A stretch of DNA of 36,947 nucleotides from Paludibacteraceae bacterium. GTDB lineage: Bacteria > Bacteroidota > Bacteroidia > Bacteroidales > Paludibacteraceae. The translations under genes and the position numbers were made by a program. The stretch is from contig JAGBZD010000089.1 of assembly GCA_017628395.1 (NCBI GenBank), positions 1 through 36,947 on the forward strand, written 5' to 3'. Shown piece after piece: positions 14,105-22,016 of the stretch; positions within the stretch are counted from its first letter, which is position 1, and every line of letters begins with the position of its first letter. The notes under the pieces were generated by a model, which was not told where the DNA came from, did no database searches, and worked only from the letters and a program-made list of their open reading frames with translations.

Positions 14105-16836
14105 CGAATCACTTTCTTCGCCATGCGTTGACCGTTCTTCTCGTATTGAACGATGTACATACCAGCTTTCATGCCTGTCAAGTCTGCTGACATGGCATTC
14201 ATTTGACTGCTAATCAACTGACCATTGATATTGTACACGCGTACATTATATGGTGGCAACATCTCGCTTGGCGTATTGATTACAACATCCTCTACATCTG
14301 TGTAGAAGTCATACCCAGCAGGCATCTCTGGCAGTTTCACTTCCTTGCCTGTGAAGATTGCCACTTCGCCTGGTTTTAATGTCACAGTAGTAGTTGTTTG
14401 CTTTGCTTGTGCAAAATAGTTGTACCATGTACCACTTGGCAAAGTCACTGTTTGTTCGCCTGCTACATCAAAGTTTCCAGCCACAAACACATTACTACCC
14501 CATTGGATAGTACGCAATGCCTTTCCAGAGCCGAGAGTTGCTGCAGTTGGATTGCCTTCAAATACTTCAGGCATAATGCGGGTACGAAGTTGGATTGTTT
14601 GTCCGACCTTCTGGAAAGCAGCCATACGGCAATGACCCTCTACAAGCCATTTTTCAGGACGCATCTTTGTTTGCATCTTGCAGTCGTAGTCTGCACCCAG
14701 TTCACTGGCTATTCCATAATCGTTCTTACCCCATTTACCTTGTGCATTTTGGTATTTTGAGTTGTCGAATCCTAACTCTGCAAAGTGGTAGAACATCTTA
14801 GGACCATTGAGCATAGTAAGGAATGCCATATTCAAAGGTACGCGCGCTGCGCGAGCTTCCTCGTTCGTCTTGAGATCACCATTACCCCATTGTTTTGCTT
14901 TAAAGAATGCTCGTTCCTCATCGTGGCTCTCGCAGTAAGTCACATAGTCATCCTTGCTGGCATTTGTTAGATTGTCACCATCTTTGAGCCAACCCATAGC
15001 AGTTTGGTAGTATGCGTTGGTGGTGTTATCCCAGCACATCATACCTTCTTTGATAAGAGCAGGACGCTCACTACCCATATTAGCACCCCAGTGCTCAAGG
15101 ATAAAGTAAGCATCTTCAGAAACGGCTTTTACGCCATTTTGATAATACTCCTTGATGTGTTTTACTGATGTATTGGCAGCTGTACCGCAAAGACCGTGGC
15201 TCAAGTCCATACGATAGCCGTCCACCTTGTATTCTTCCAACCAATATTGCAACGCGCGAGTAAACATGGTCTTCGTAGGAGCAAAGTCATGGTTCCAATC
15301 CTCATACACATTATCAGAGTGAGGCGCTGTAGCATTAAACCATGGGTTCTTACTCAAATCTGTACCATAAGGATAGAGTTTGTTCATTGGGTTAAGACCT
15401 GTAGCGTGATTGAACACCATATCCAAGATAACCGCAATACCGCGTTTGTGACACTCGTCAATAAAGGTCTTGAGTTGCTCAGGGGTACCATATGCCTTGT
15501 CCAATGCAAAATAGTGGTTAGGTGAATAGCCCCAACTATCATTTCCATCGAACTCGGTGACAGGCATCAGCTCAATGGCATTCACGCCCAAATCCTCGAA
15601 ATAATCTAAACGCTCCATCAATCCCTCGATAGAACGATGTGCAGTATGGTCGCGTACCCAAAGTTCGTAAATCACGAGGTTGTTTTTGTTAGGACGCTTG
15701 AAGTTAAGCGTAGCCTCCGACCATTGAAAAGCAGGTTTACCAGGTTGAATAACCGTCACATAACCGTCACCAGCCAATGGGTAATCCATCAAGTCAGGAT
15801 CCAAATCTTGCGGTTCCCATGCATCGTCTTTGTGCAATACTTTCTCTGAGTACAAATCAGAGATGCGTTTCACCACGCCATCTGCACGCACTACGACATA
15901 TTGCATAGCATATTCTTGTTGTGCGGTCAAACCATTGAGTTCAATCCAGAAATATGCGCTGTCGTTCGCTTGTTTGAGTTGATAGTCATTGGAGATAGTC
16001 CAATTGTTGAAGTCACCTACTACAAACACATGCTTTGCTGGCTCGGTCTTGCTACCAGCATAAGTACACAAGGTAACCTTAGTGTCGTCTGCTTTGTCGT
16101 AGTAAATACCGTTTACAATGCCTGCTGGACGATTAGCTTTCGTTGGGTCATTAGGCACGCAGGTGCTTGCAATAGCAGTAGCTGTCTCATCTGCTGTGGC
16201 TACGGTCAGTTCGAAATTATAGTTGCCTTGATTATCCAAAGTCTGAGTGTATGCCATCTCACTGCCTGTATCAGTCTTTACGACTTGACCATTGAGTTTC
16301 AAGGTCAATGTGGCGGGCATAGTAGCGTAGCAATTCAATGTGATAGTACTACCCAAAGAAGCAATCTCTGGTATATCACCTACGATAGAAGCCGCCAAGC
16401 CAGCCTCTGCCAACTCCACAAAAATGTCGGTTCCTTCAGCCGTTTTACCCTCTTTACTTCCGTTAGGACCATCGTGGAACACAAAAGCAAGTTTCTTGAT
16501 TTCGGTAGTGGTAGGGCAGTTGTAGAACTCGTAAATATTAGGGATCACGAGTTTCCAGTTGCTACCATCTTGGGTGAGTTGTGTCTTGCTGGAATTAGCA
16601 CGCCAGCCCTCAACCACATTCTTCCAGTCACCATCGTTAGAAGAAGCACTGGTGATAATACCCGTGTGAGCATAGCATTGGGTAGCCCCTACCATGCCCT
16701 TGTTACCTTCGTTTGGATTAAAGATTACGGTAATCTCGCCATCGTATCCTTTTTGGATAATACCTGGCACAGTAGTCACTTGTGCCATCGCAATGGTAGC
16801 GAATACAAGTGATAAAAATAAAGTAATTTTTCTCAT
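14101..16836 (-). CDS. secreted GH13 alpha-amylase family enzyme with T9SS sorting domain
   Basis: This 911-residue enzyme is predicted to cut alpha-glucans such as starch or glycogen. A signal peptide (MRKITLFLSLVFATIAMA) sets the start at 16836; the longer frame from 16908 adds residues before it and runs into the promoter. N-terminal beta domains (to about 370, including an FVVGDFNNW carbohydrate-binding-like module) precede the GH13 barrel. Its motifs are DMVFNHATG (region I), GYRMDLSHG with nucleophile D544, ILEHW with acid/base E581 and SHDEE with D639. The last 50 or so residues (NVRVYNINGQLI to MAKKVIR) form a T9SS type A sorting domain, so the enzyme is likely exported through the outer membrane. 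The stop shares TTAA with the convergent TraB-like gene. The exact substrate cannot be read from sequence. Confidence 0.92.
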   Translation of the reverse strand: MRKITLFLSLVFATIAMAQVTTVPGIIQKGYDGEITVIFNPNEGNKGMVGATQCYAHTGIITSASSNDGDWKNVVEGWRANSSKTQLTQDGSNWKLVIPNIYEFYNCPTTTEIKKLAFVFHDGPNGSKEGKTAEGTDIFVELAEAGLAASIVGDIPEIASLGSTITLNCYATMPATLTLKLNGQVVKTDTGSEMAYTQTLDNQGNYNFELTVATADETATAIASTCVPNDPTKANRPAGIVNGIYYDKADDTKVTLCTYAGSKTEPAKHVFVVGDFNNWTISNDYQLKQANDSAYFWIELNGLTAQQEYAMQYVVVRADGVVKRISDLYSEKVLHKDDAWEPQDLDPDLMDYPLAGDGYVTVIQPGKPAFQWSEATLNFKRPNKNNLVIYELWVRDHTAHRSIEGLMERLDYFEDLGVNAIELMPVTEFDGNDSWGYSPNHYFALDKAYGTPEQLKTFIDECHKRGIAVILDMVFNHATGLNPMNKLYPYGTDLSKNPWFNATAPHSDNVYEDWNHDFAPTKTMFTRALQYWLEEYKVDGYRMDLSHGLCGTAANTSVKHIKEYYQNGVKAVSEDAYFILEHWGANMGSERPALIKEGMMCWDNTTNAYYQTAMGWLKDGDNLTNASKDDYVTYCESHDEERAFFKAKQWGNGDLKTNEEARAARVPLNMAFLTMLNGPKMFYHFAELGFDNSKYQNAQGKWGKNDYGIASELGADYDCKMQTKMRPEKWLVEGHCRMAAFQKVGQTIQLRTRIMPEVFEGNPTAATLGSGKALRTIQWGSNVFVAGNFDVAGEQTVTLPSGTWYNYFAQAKQTTTTVTLKPGEVAIFTGKEVKLPEMPAGYDFYTDVEDVVINTPSEMLPPYNVRVYNINGQLISSQMNAMSADLTGMKAGMYIVQYEKNGQRMAKKVIR

Positions 16837-16877
16837 GTTAATAATGGTTAATTTGTAAATTTGACACTTTAAGCGTG

Positions 16878-16909
16878 CAAAGGTACTAAAAAATTTGGAA
16901 GTATGCAAA
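16878..16909 (-). promoter_or_regulatory. GH13 gene promoter, overlapping the mnmA promoter
   Basis: On the minus strand, TTTG (16909-16906) and TACCTTTG (16885-16878) are 20 bp apart. The predicted leader is about 35 nt. Its -33 box lies inside the spacer of the mnmA promoter, so polymerase cannot occupy both at once. Confidence 0.75.
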
Positions 16910-16925
16910 TATTTTCGTACCTTTG
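16894..16925 (+). promoter_or_regulatory. mnmA promoter, overlapping the GH13 promoter
   Basis: TTTG (16894-16897) and TACCTTTG (16918-16925) are 20 bp apart, about 21 nt before the mnmA ATG. Its -33 box falls in the spacer of the opposing GH13 promoter. Confidence 0.75.
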
Positions 16926-16946
16926 TCCAAATTTTAGCAAAAAACT

Positions 16947-18038
16947 ATGGCAACTAACAAAAACAATCGTGTTCTCATAGGTATGTCAGGTGGCATTGAT
17001 TCCACTGTAGCTGCTATCTTATTGCAAGAGCAAGGGTACGAACTGGTGGGTGCTACATTCCGCACTTTCGCCCCCACCCCCGTACCCAATACCCAATATC
17101 CAATAGGCGGAACGCCGTCCATTACCCACTGCGCTTCAGAGCAAAGTATCCTCGATGCGCAGCGTATGGCTGCTACGCTGGGCTTTGAGCATCATATCTT
17201 GGACTTCTGCGAGTCCTTCCGCAAAGAGGTTATCGGCAATTTCATCAGTGAGTACGCCTGCGGACGCACGCCTAACCCCTGTGTATTATGCAACTCGCAT
17301 ATCAAATGGGGAAAACTCATGCAGGCTGCAGAAGAATATGGTTGTGATTATATTGCTACGGGGCACTACGCTCAGATTGCCGAGCATCGCGGACACACCT
17401 ATCTCAAAACAGCAGTAGATACGCAGAAGGACCAAACCTATTTCCTCTGGATGCTTACCGAGGAAAACCTTCGCCGTACCATTTTTCCATTGGGCGGACT
17501 GACCAAAACAGAGGTACGACAGATCGCCTTTAAGCATGGTTTTGAGGCACTCAGCAAGAAAGAGGAGAGTCAAGATATTTGCTTCATTCCCAACAACGAC
17601 TACCGTACTTTCCTTTCGCAGCATGGCGTATCTGTTCCGCAAGGAGAGTATATTAATGCCGCAGGCAAGGTGTTAGGTATGCACCAAGGGTTCTGCCACT
17701 ATACAATTGGTCAGCGCAAAGGATTAGGCATTGCGTTGGGCTCACCTAAGTTTGTCACAAAGATTGATGCAACGAACAACCGTATCACATTGGGCGACCG
17801 TGAGGACTTACTCACCACAGAGGCAACGATTGCCGATGTGCGTATCCGCGACTGGGATTGGCTCCACGAGTCACCAGCAGTACAAGCCCGTATTCGATAC
17901 AAATCACCCGCCACTCCCGCCCATCTTTTGGATGGGACTTCTATCCATTTCACCACCCCCGTTTGGGGCGTTACTCCAGGACAGTCGTTGGTGATGTACA
18001 AGGATGATTTGGTTATCGGTGGAGGAATTATTTGTTAA
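16947..18038 (+). CDS. mnmA: tRNA-specific 2-thiouridylase
   Basis: MnmA puts sulfur on C2 of U34 in tRNAs for Lys, Glu and Gln, using ATP and a relayed persulfide. The 363 residues hold the PP-loop SGGIDST (14-20), the catalytic cysteine in NPCVLCN (C115, with an extra C112) and the second cysteine C212 in QDICFI. ATGHYA and the C-terminal beta-barrel domain with TIGQRKGLG are also family marks. Residues about 44-58 (TPVPNTQYPIGGTPS) form an insert after the first beta-strands, encoded by a CCCAATA-type tandem repeat at 17083-17105. The gene stop shares TTAA (18035-18038) with the convergent GT2 gene; there is no terminator between them. Confidence 0.94.
   Translation: MATNKNNRVLIGMSGGIDSTVAAILLQEQGYELVGATFRTFAPTPVPNTQYPIGGTPSITHCASEQSILDAQRMAATLGFEHHILDFCESFRKEVIGNFISEYACGRTPNPCVLCNSHIKWGKLMQAAEEYGCDYIATGHYAQIAEHRGHTYLKTAVDTQKDQTYFLWMLTEENLRRTIFPLGGLTKTEVRQIAFKHGFEALSKKEESQDICFIPNNDYRTFLSQHGVSVPQGEYINAAGKVLGMHQGFCHYTIGQRKGLGIALGSPKFVTKIDATNNRITLGDREDLLTTEATIADVRIRDWDWLHESPAVQARIRYKSPATPAHLLDGTSIHFTTPVWGVTPGQSLVMYKDDLVIGGGIIC
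17083..17105. repeat. in-frame CCCAATA repeat inside mnmA
   Basis: TACCCAATACCCAATATCCA is a tandem repeat whose complement is the TATTGGATATTGG family found at 5262-5300. It encodes PNTQYPI in an exposed-looking insert near the PP-loop. Confidence 0.65.
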
Positions 18039-19357
18039 ATTCCTTCAGACTGTGCCACCTCGGAAGTCTTGCGTGGATTCCAAGGGTCTTTGTAGGAAGA
18101 GAAATTGAATAACTCTTGCGTGTGGGCAATAAGACGCGCAAAGCGCAAGAAATAACCCGTATAGAAAGTGGACAACGGTACATATCCCGCCAGCCAGCGT
18201 TCTTCTCTTGGGCGTTCGCTGACCCATTGAATAATAGCAAATCCGATATATCCGAAGAACATACGGATGATATATCCTATGGCAAAAATTTCTATTAGTC
18301 GGTCTGTATGCATAAATATGAGTGAAATGATATAGGCAAACCATACATAGTTGAAGCCAAAATCATATACGATATTTTCCAAGTTAGAGAGCATATTCGA
18401 GAAGGAGAAGTTCTTGTTGGGCATAAAAATATCTTTATGCTTTCGCAAGCGGAAGCGCACCAACGATTTGCTCCACCTTCTACGCTGCTTGAAAAGTACA
18501 TTCCATTTCACAGGTACATTGGTCATGCAGATCGCTTCTTCGGCGAAATAAACTTTGTAGCCTGCTTTGCGTATTTTCTGCGTAATATCGCCGTCCAATC
18601 CAGGTCCAATATCCCAATAGCCCACCTGCTTAAGCACTTCCACATCGAATGCTCCAAATGCACCCGAAATAATATGATACAGCCCCAATTCGCTGGTTAC
18701 CATACGACCAACTTGAATTGTTTTGAGGTACTCTAATGCCTGCATGGCAGTGCAGATAGAGTCGTGCGCGTTACGCACTTTGACAACTCCACCTACAGCC
18801 TTGATTTGGCTATCCATATAGAAAGGGATCAGTATCTTCTCCAATGCATCGCGGTCCAGCGAGGAGTCTGCGTCGAGGTGTACAATATACTTGCCTTTGG
18901 CATAGAAAGAGCCAAGGTTGGCAGCGCTAGCCTTACCACCGCGTGAGTGAGCACGAATAAAAAGGTCAATATATCCAGCCTCCTCCAAGTCTCTACAGAT
19001 GAGCGGAGTAGCATCGTCAGATCCATCGTCCACGATGATGATCTCGTAGTTCTTGTAGGTCTGTTCGCGAAGCGATTGTACCAGTTTGTAGATGTTCTTG
19101 CCCTCATTTTTGCCTGGTGCCAAAATGGTGATTAAGGGGTTCTCTATATAGAGTTTCATGCGGGCAATCTCTTTCTCCTTTCGACGATGCCGATAGCGCA
19201 ATTTGTACCAGCATGTGACGATAATCTCCAATAAGTAGTAGCGAGGGAACTCCACGAAAAAGAGAAACCAGTAGGTATTGAGTAGCACATGCCACGACAG
19301 GTTACGCGTGAAGCCACCCACGATATTATCTATTATGTGGAAAAAGAAATCCAGCAC
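18035..19357 (-). CDS. membrane glycosyltransferase family 2, synthase type
   Basis: The 440-residue protein has the features of processive GT2 polysaccharide synthases such as PgaC, HasA or Alg8. Membrane segments flank the cytoplasmic catalytic domain: one near 20-50 and others near 335-350, 355-375 and perhaps 390-405. The GT-A domain shows APGKNEGKNI (80-89), VDDGSDD with D110/D111, the DxD motif LDADSS (D162, D164), GLDGDIT (D255, D257) and the processivity motif QRRRW (291-295). It would extend a polymer from nucleotide sugars and pass it through the membrane; the sugar is unknown. It is the last gene of the operon, 8 nt after the zinc-ribbon gene. The HlyD and TolC partners suggest export of its product. 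Confidence 0.85.
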   Translation of the reverse strand: MLDFFFHIIDNIVGGFTRNLSWHVLLNTYWFLFFVEFPRYYLLEIIVTCWYKLRYRHRRKEKEIARMKLYIENPLITILAPGKNEGKNIYKLVQSLREQTYKNYEIIIVDDGSDDATPLICRDLEEAGYIDLFIRAHSRGGKASAANLGSFYAKGKYIVHLDADSSLDRDALEKILIPFYMDSQIKAVGGVVKVRNAHDSICTAMQALEYLKTIQVGRMVTSELGLYHIISGAFGAFDVEVLKQVGYWDIGPGLDGDITQKIRKAGYKVYFAEEAICMTNVPVKWNVLFKQRRRWSKSLVRFRLRKHKDIFMPNKNFSFSNMLSNLENIVYDFGFNYVWFAYIISLIFMHTDRLIEIFAIGYIIRMFFGYIGFAIIQWVSERPREERWLAGYVPLSTFYTGYFLRFARLIAHTQELFNFSSYKDPWNPRKTSEVAQSEGI

Positions 19358-19365
19358 GATTTTAC

Positions 19366-20793
19366 CTATAGTGATGTATCTGGTTGGTAAATAGGTTCAC
19401 ACATACGACGAATATATTTCTCGATATTCTCATCTGCTGCACGCACAATACTTGCCATTTCGTCCACATGGGCAAATGGGCACTCATTTTGTAAGGCGTT
19501 CAGTTTATTTTCTATATTGCGCAGAATGACTTGTTGTAGTTCGCCCGACTCCTCTGTCGCGATCTTCGACGAGAGGAAGAAATAGCTATTCTTGAAGGAG
19601 AAGTTATAGTCATAGAATACCTCGTGCATACGACGCATAAAGTGTATTCTCTCCGTTTCGTTGATATGGTCTAGTATTCGGATATTGAGGCGGATGGTAT
19701 ATAGCGTCTCGTTGATGGTACTCGTGTGTGAGAATAGTCGCAACTGTTGTAGATATGCCTCAAAGTTGGAGTATCCAAACCATAGATCTTTACCAATTTT
19801 GATGAGTGCATCGTTGCTGATAATAGCGTGAATACCTTCGGGTGTGTATTTATATCGCATGACATCCATAGGTTGCAAACTGGAGGGACGGTGTGCCGAA
19901 CCGCAGTTAGCACAGCGCACTTTCATCTTGGTGTGAATAAAAGTATGCCCGCACTCGTTGCAGGTATGCACATCGGTTGGTCGGTCGTAGTCCACACCAA
20001 TATGGTGCAGGTATTGGCGGCATTTAGGGCAACGCAACTTGTCGTCGTAGATATATGTGCTTTCCGGTGAGATATTTGCGCAGCGGAAGTGGTGCAACAT
20101 CGGTTCCTCGTTGATATTCGAACTCTCACATTTAGGGCAACACTCTGCATAAATGAGGTGACTACTCTTGCATTGTGGGCAGATATGTACGCGCTCCACG
20201 AAGTCTTGTGGTTCGGCATACCCCAGTTCCAACAATTTCTGGTTAAACTCCAAAAACTCCTTGCGTGACCCCACCTCGTTGTTAAACAACATCGCTGCGT
20301 ATAGTGCAGAATGGCCTTCTGTCAGTCCTGGAATGATCGTGGAAGTATAGGTGTAATCGCCACGACTGATGGAGTATTTGCACAGACGAATAAAGAATGC
20401 CACGAAGGTGGACACATTGGCTATCTGCTTGATTTGTAAACGATCCATCTGACTAAAAATGTCTTCCGAGCGCTGCGTCACCAATTCATCAAAGGGGGTA
20501 GTGGCTACACCATCCGTGAGAATCTTCAGCAGTCCTAATTGTGCTGTATTGCTGGTTTGTACAAAGCGCGGTTTCATCCAACACTTAGTGGAGAAGATAG
20601 GCGATGTCTTCTCAAGCAATAGTCCAACCTCGTTGTTGGACATATTGCTGATATTCAGATAGACGATGTCGAATTTATCTTCCTGAATCTCAGGGCTATT
20701 CTCCACATCAAAGTATTGATTTATGACCAATATATTGCGATCATTGGTATTGCGTATGATTTTGTAAATAGAGTATTCCATATTGTTATTCAT
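19366..20793 (-). CDS. multi-zinc-ribbon protein resembling TackOD1 proteins
   Basis: The 475-residue protein has no signal peptide or membrane segment. Residues 1 to about 100 look like a degenerate receiver-type fold (FDIVYLNIS ... SPIFSTKCWMKP) without a clear phospho-acceptor pocket. A helical part follows. The core (205-300) holds five cysteine pairs, CPQC (205/208), CPKC (219/222), CPKC (255/258), CNEC (278/281) and CANC (294/297), plus HHFRC (238) and HHIGVDYDRP. The order matches my memory of the TackOD1 output domain (PF18551), though no search was run. The C-terminal 170 residues are helical and unassigned. The start overlaps the HlyD stop by 8 bp. Sitting between adaptor and synthase, it is probably a cytoplasmic regulator or scaffold for the GT2 enzyme. 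Confidence 0.6.
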   Translation of the reverse strand: MNNNMEYSIYKIIRNTNDRNILVINQYFDVENSPEIQEDKFDIVYLNISNMSNNEVGLLLEKTSPIFSTKCWMKPRFVQTSNTAQLGLLKILTDGVATTPFDELVTQRSEDIFSQMDRLQIKQIANVSTFVAFFIRLCKYSISRGDYTYTSTIIPGLTEGHSALYAAMLFNNEVGSRKEFLEFNQKLLELGYAEPQDFVERVHICPQCKSSHLIYAECCPKCESSNINEEPMLHHFRCANISPESTYIYDDKLRCPKCRQYLHHIGVDYDRPTDVHTCNECGHTFIHTKMKVRCANCGSAHRPSSLQPMDVMRYKYTPEGIHAIISNDALIKIGKDLWFGYSNFEAYLQQLRLFSHTSTINETLYTIRLNIRILDHINETERIHFMRRMHEVFYDYNFSFKNSYFFLSSKIATEESGELQQVILRNIENKLNALQNECPFAHVDEMASIVRAADENIEKYIRRMCEPIYQPDTSL

Positions 20794-22006
20794 TAAGTAT
20801 CAATATCGTATCTATGCCAAGCGTATCTGGCTGTGCCACTTGCAGGGTGTCATAGTATTCATCATCAGGGCGAATAAGTCCGTGCGTGGTATGGAACATC
20901 ATATAGTCCGTCACCTCATCTTCTTGCATCCTTGATTCAAAATTATTGATGCGAATACGCACGGGGATATTCTTCACCAGCGTCCAGAATGGTATCACCT
21001 GCCCCGTATCTACACCCATGACCACAATTACGGCAGTATGATCGCGCGAGAGTGTGCTTCGCAACTCGCCAGGTATCTCCTCGGTGCGTGTACCCAGCAT
21101 CAGTACGCTGGCTGTAAATGACACATCGTCATTCACGATGACTTCGGCTTGGGTGTTACGGTTAATGTGCTTCATCTCGCGTGGCATGACATATGTGACC
21201 ACAGAGAGGTTGTTGCGGTGCAAGTCAAAACTCTGCAAGGAGATAATTGGTTCTCCACGCAAGACGAGAATGAGCTCAGGCACATACACTTTGGTCACAA
21301 TACCCGAATCCACAGCAATAGAGTAGCGCACCAGATTCAGTTCCTTCATCAGCTCCACATTACGCATATCCTGTACGCGCAAGAATCCCGACTCACTATT
21401 GCTGGCTTTCTTAACGGCTTGCTTGGTCTGATCGAGTGCGTTCCACAGCACGCCCAACTTGCGGCGTTGGGCATTGTATTGCTCCTCTGCTTCTGCCAGT
21501 TCTTGCTCTATCTTCATTTTCTTGAGATTGTCGCTCAGACCAAAACGGATATTATGGTCCTCCGTCTCCAACTGCTTTTTGAGCTCTTTGATACGCACTT
21601 TCAGAACCTCTAAGTCTTGACGAGCAAGACCATAATCCACGCGCATATTACGGTTTTGTACCACGACGGTAGGTTCACTATCCGTGGACTCGTGGCTATA
21701 GAAAATGTGGCTATACACATATGAAAACAGCGTATCACCGGGTGCCACAAAGTCGCCTACATCCTTCTTCACTTCCAGCACATAGATGTCTTCTGCATGG
21801 CGAAGGGTATTCAGGTCGGCATTGATATAGCCGTCAAACTCCGTGTATAGGATATTCTTTCCTATCCACAAACCAATGATAATTAGAATACCCAATAGGA
21901 TAAGGGTAAAAACGATTTGCTGGGTAGCAATCTTGCGTTTCCGCTCTTTGAGAATACTCTCTATGTCATTTTGTCTCTCTTCCGAAGAAAATGAAAACTC
22001 TTTCAT
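20786..22006 (-). CDS. HlyD-family membrane fusion (adaptor) protein
   Basis: The 406-residue protein has a short cytoplasmic N-terminus, one membrane segment (about 28-50), a split lipoyl-like hairpin domain (LEVKKDVGDFVAPGDTLFS and later GIVTKVYVPELILVLRGEPIISLQ), a coiled coil between them (about 125-215) and a C-terminal beta domain. This is the layout of periplasmic adaptors that link an inner-membrane machine to a TolC channel. No ABC, RND or MFS pump is in the operon, so the GT2 synthase is the natural inner-membrane partner, comparable in concept to Alg8 with Alg44. The start at 22006 is 10 nt after the TolC-like gene. About 50 residues beyond the usual end contain acidic, T-rich sequence. 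Confidence 0.85.
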   Translation of the reverse strand: MKEFSFSSEERQNDIESILKERKRKIATQQIVFTLILLGILIIIGLWIGKNILYTEFDGYINADLNTLRHAEDIYVLEVKKDVGDFVAPGDTLFSYVYSHIFYSHESTDSEPTVVVQNRNMRVDYGLARQDLEVLKVRIKELKKQLETEDHNIRFGLSDNLKKMKIEQELAEAEEQYNAQRRKLGVLWNALDQTKQAVKKASNSESGFLRVQDMRNVELMKELNLVRYSIAVDSGIVTKVYVPELILVLRGEPIISLQSFDLHRNNLSVVTYVMPREMKHINRNTQAEVIVNDDVSFTASVLMLGTRTEEIPGELRSTLSRDHTAVIVVMGVDTGQVIPFWTLVKNIPVRIRINNFESRMQEDEVTDYMMFHTTHGLIRPDDEYYDTLQVAQPDTLGIDTILILNE

Positions 22007-22016
22007 AACAATATAA

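Noticed and set aside
15901..16812. 303-codon frame on the plus strand inside the GH13 gene
   Set aside because: It is antisense to a well-supported enzyme with signal peptide and has no family motif.
16837..16908. Earlier start of the GH13 gene
   Set aside because: It would begin inside the promoter and place 24 residues before a good signal peptide.
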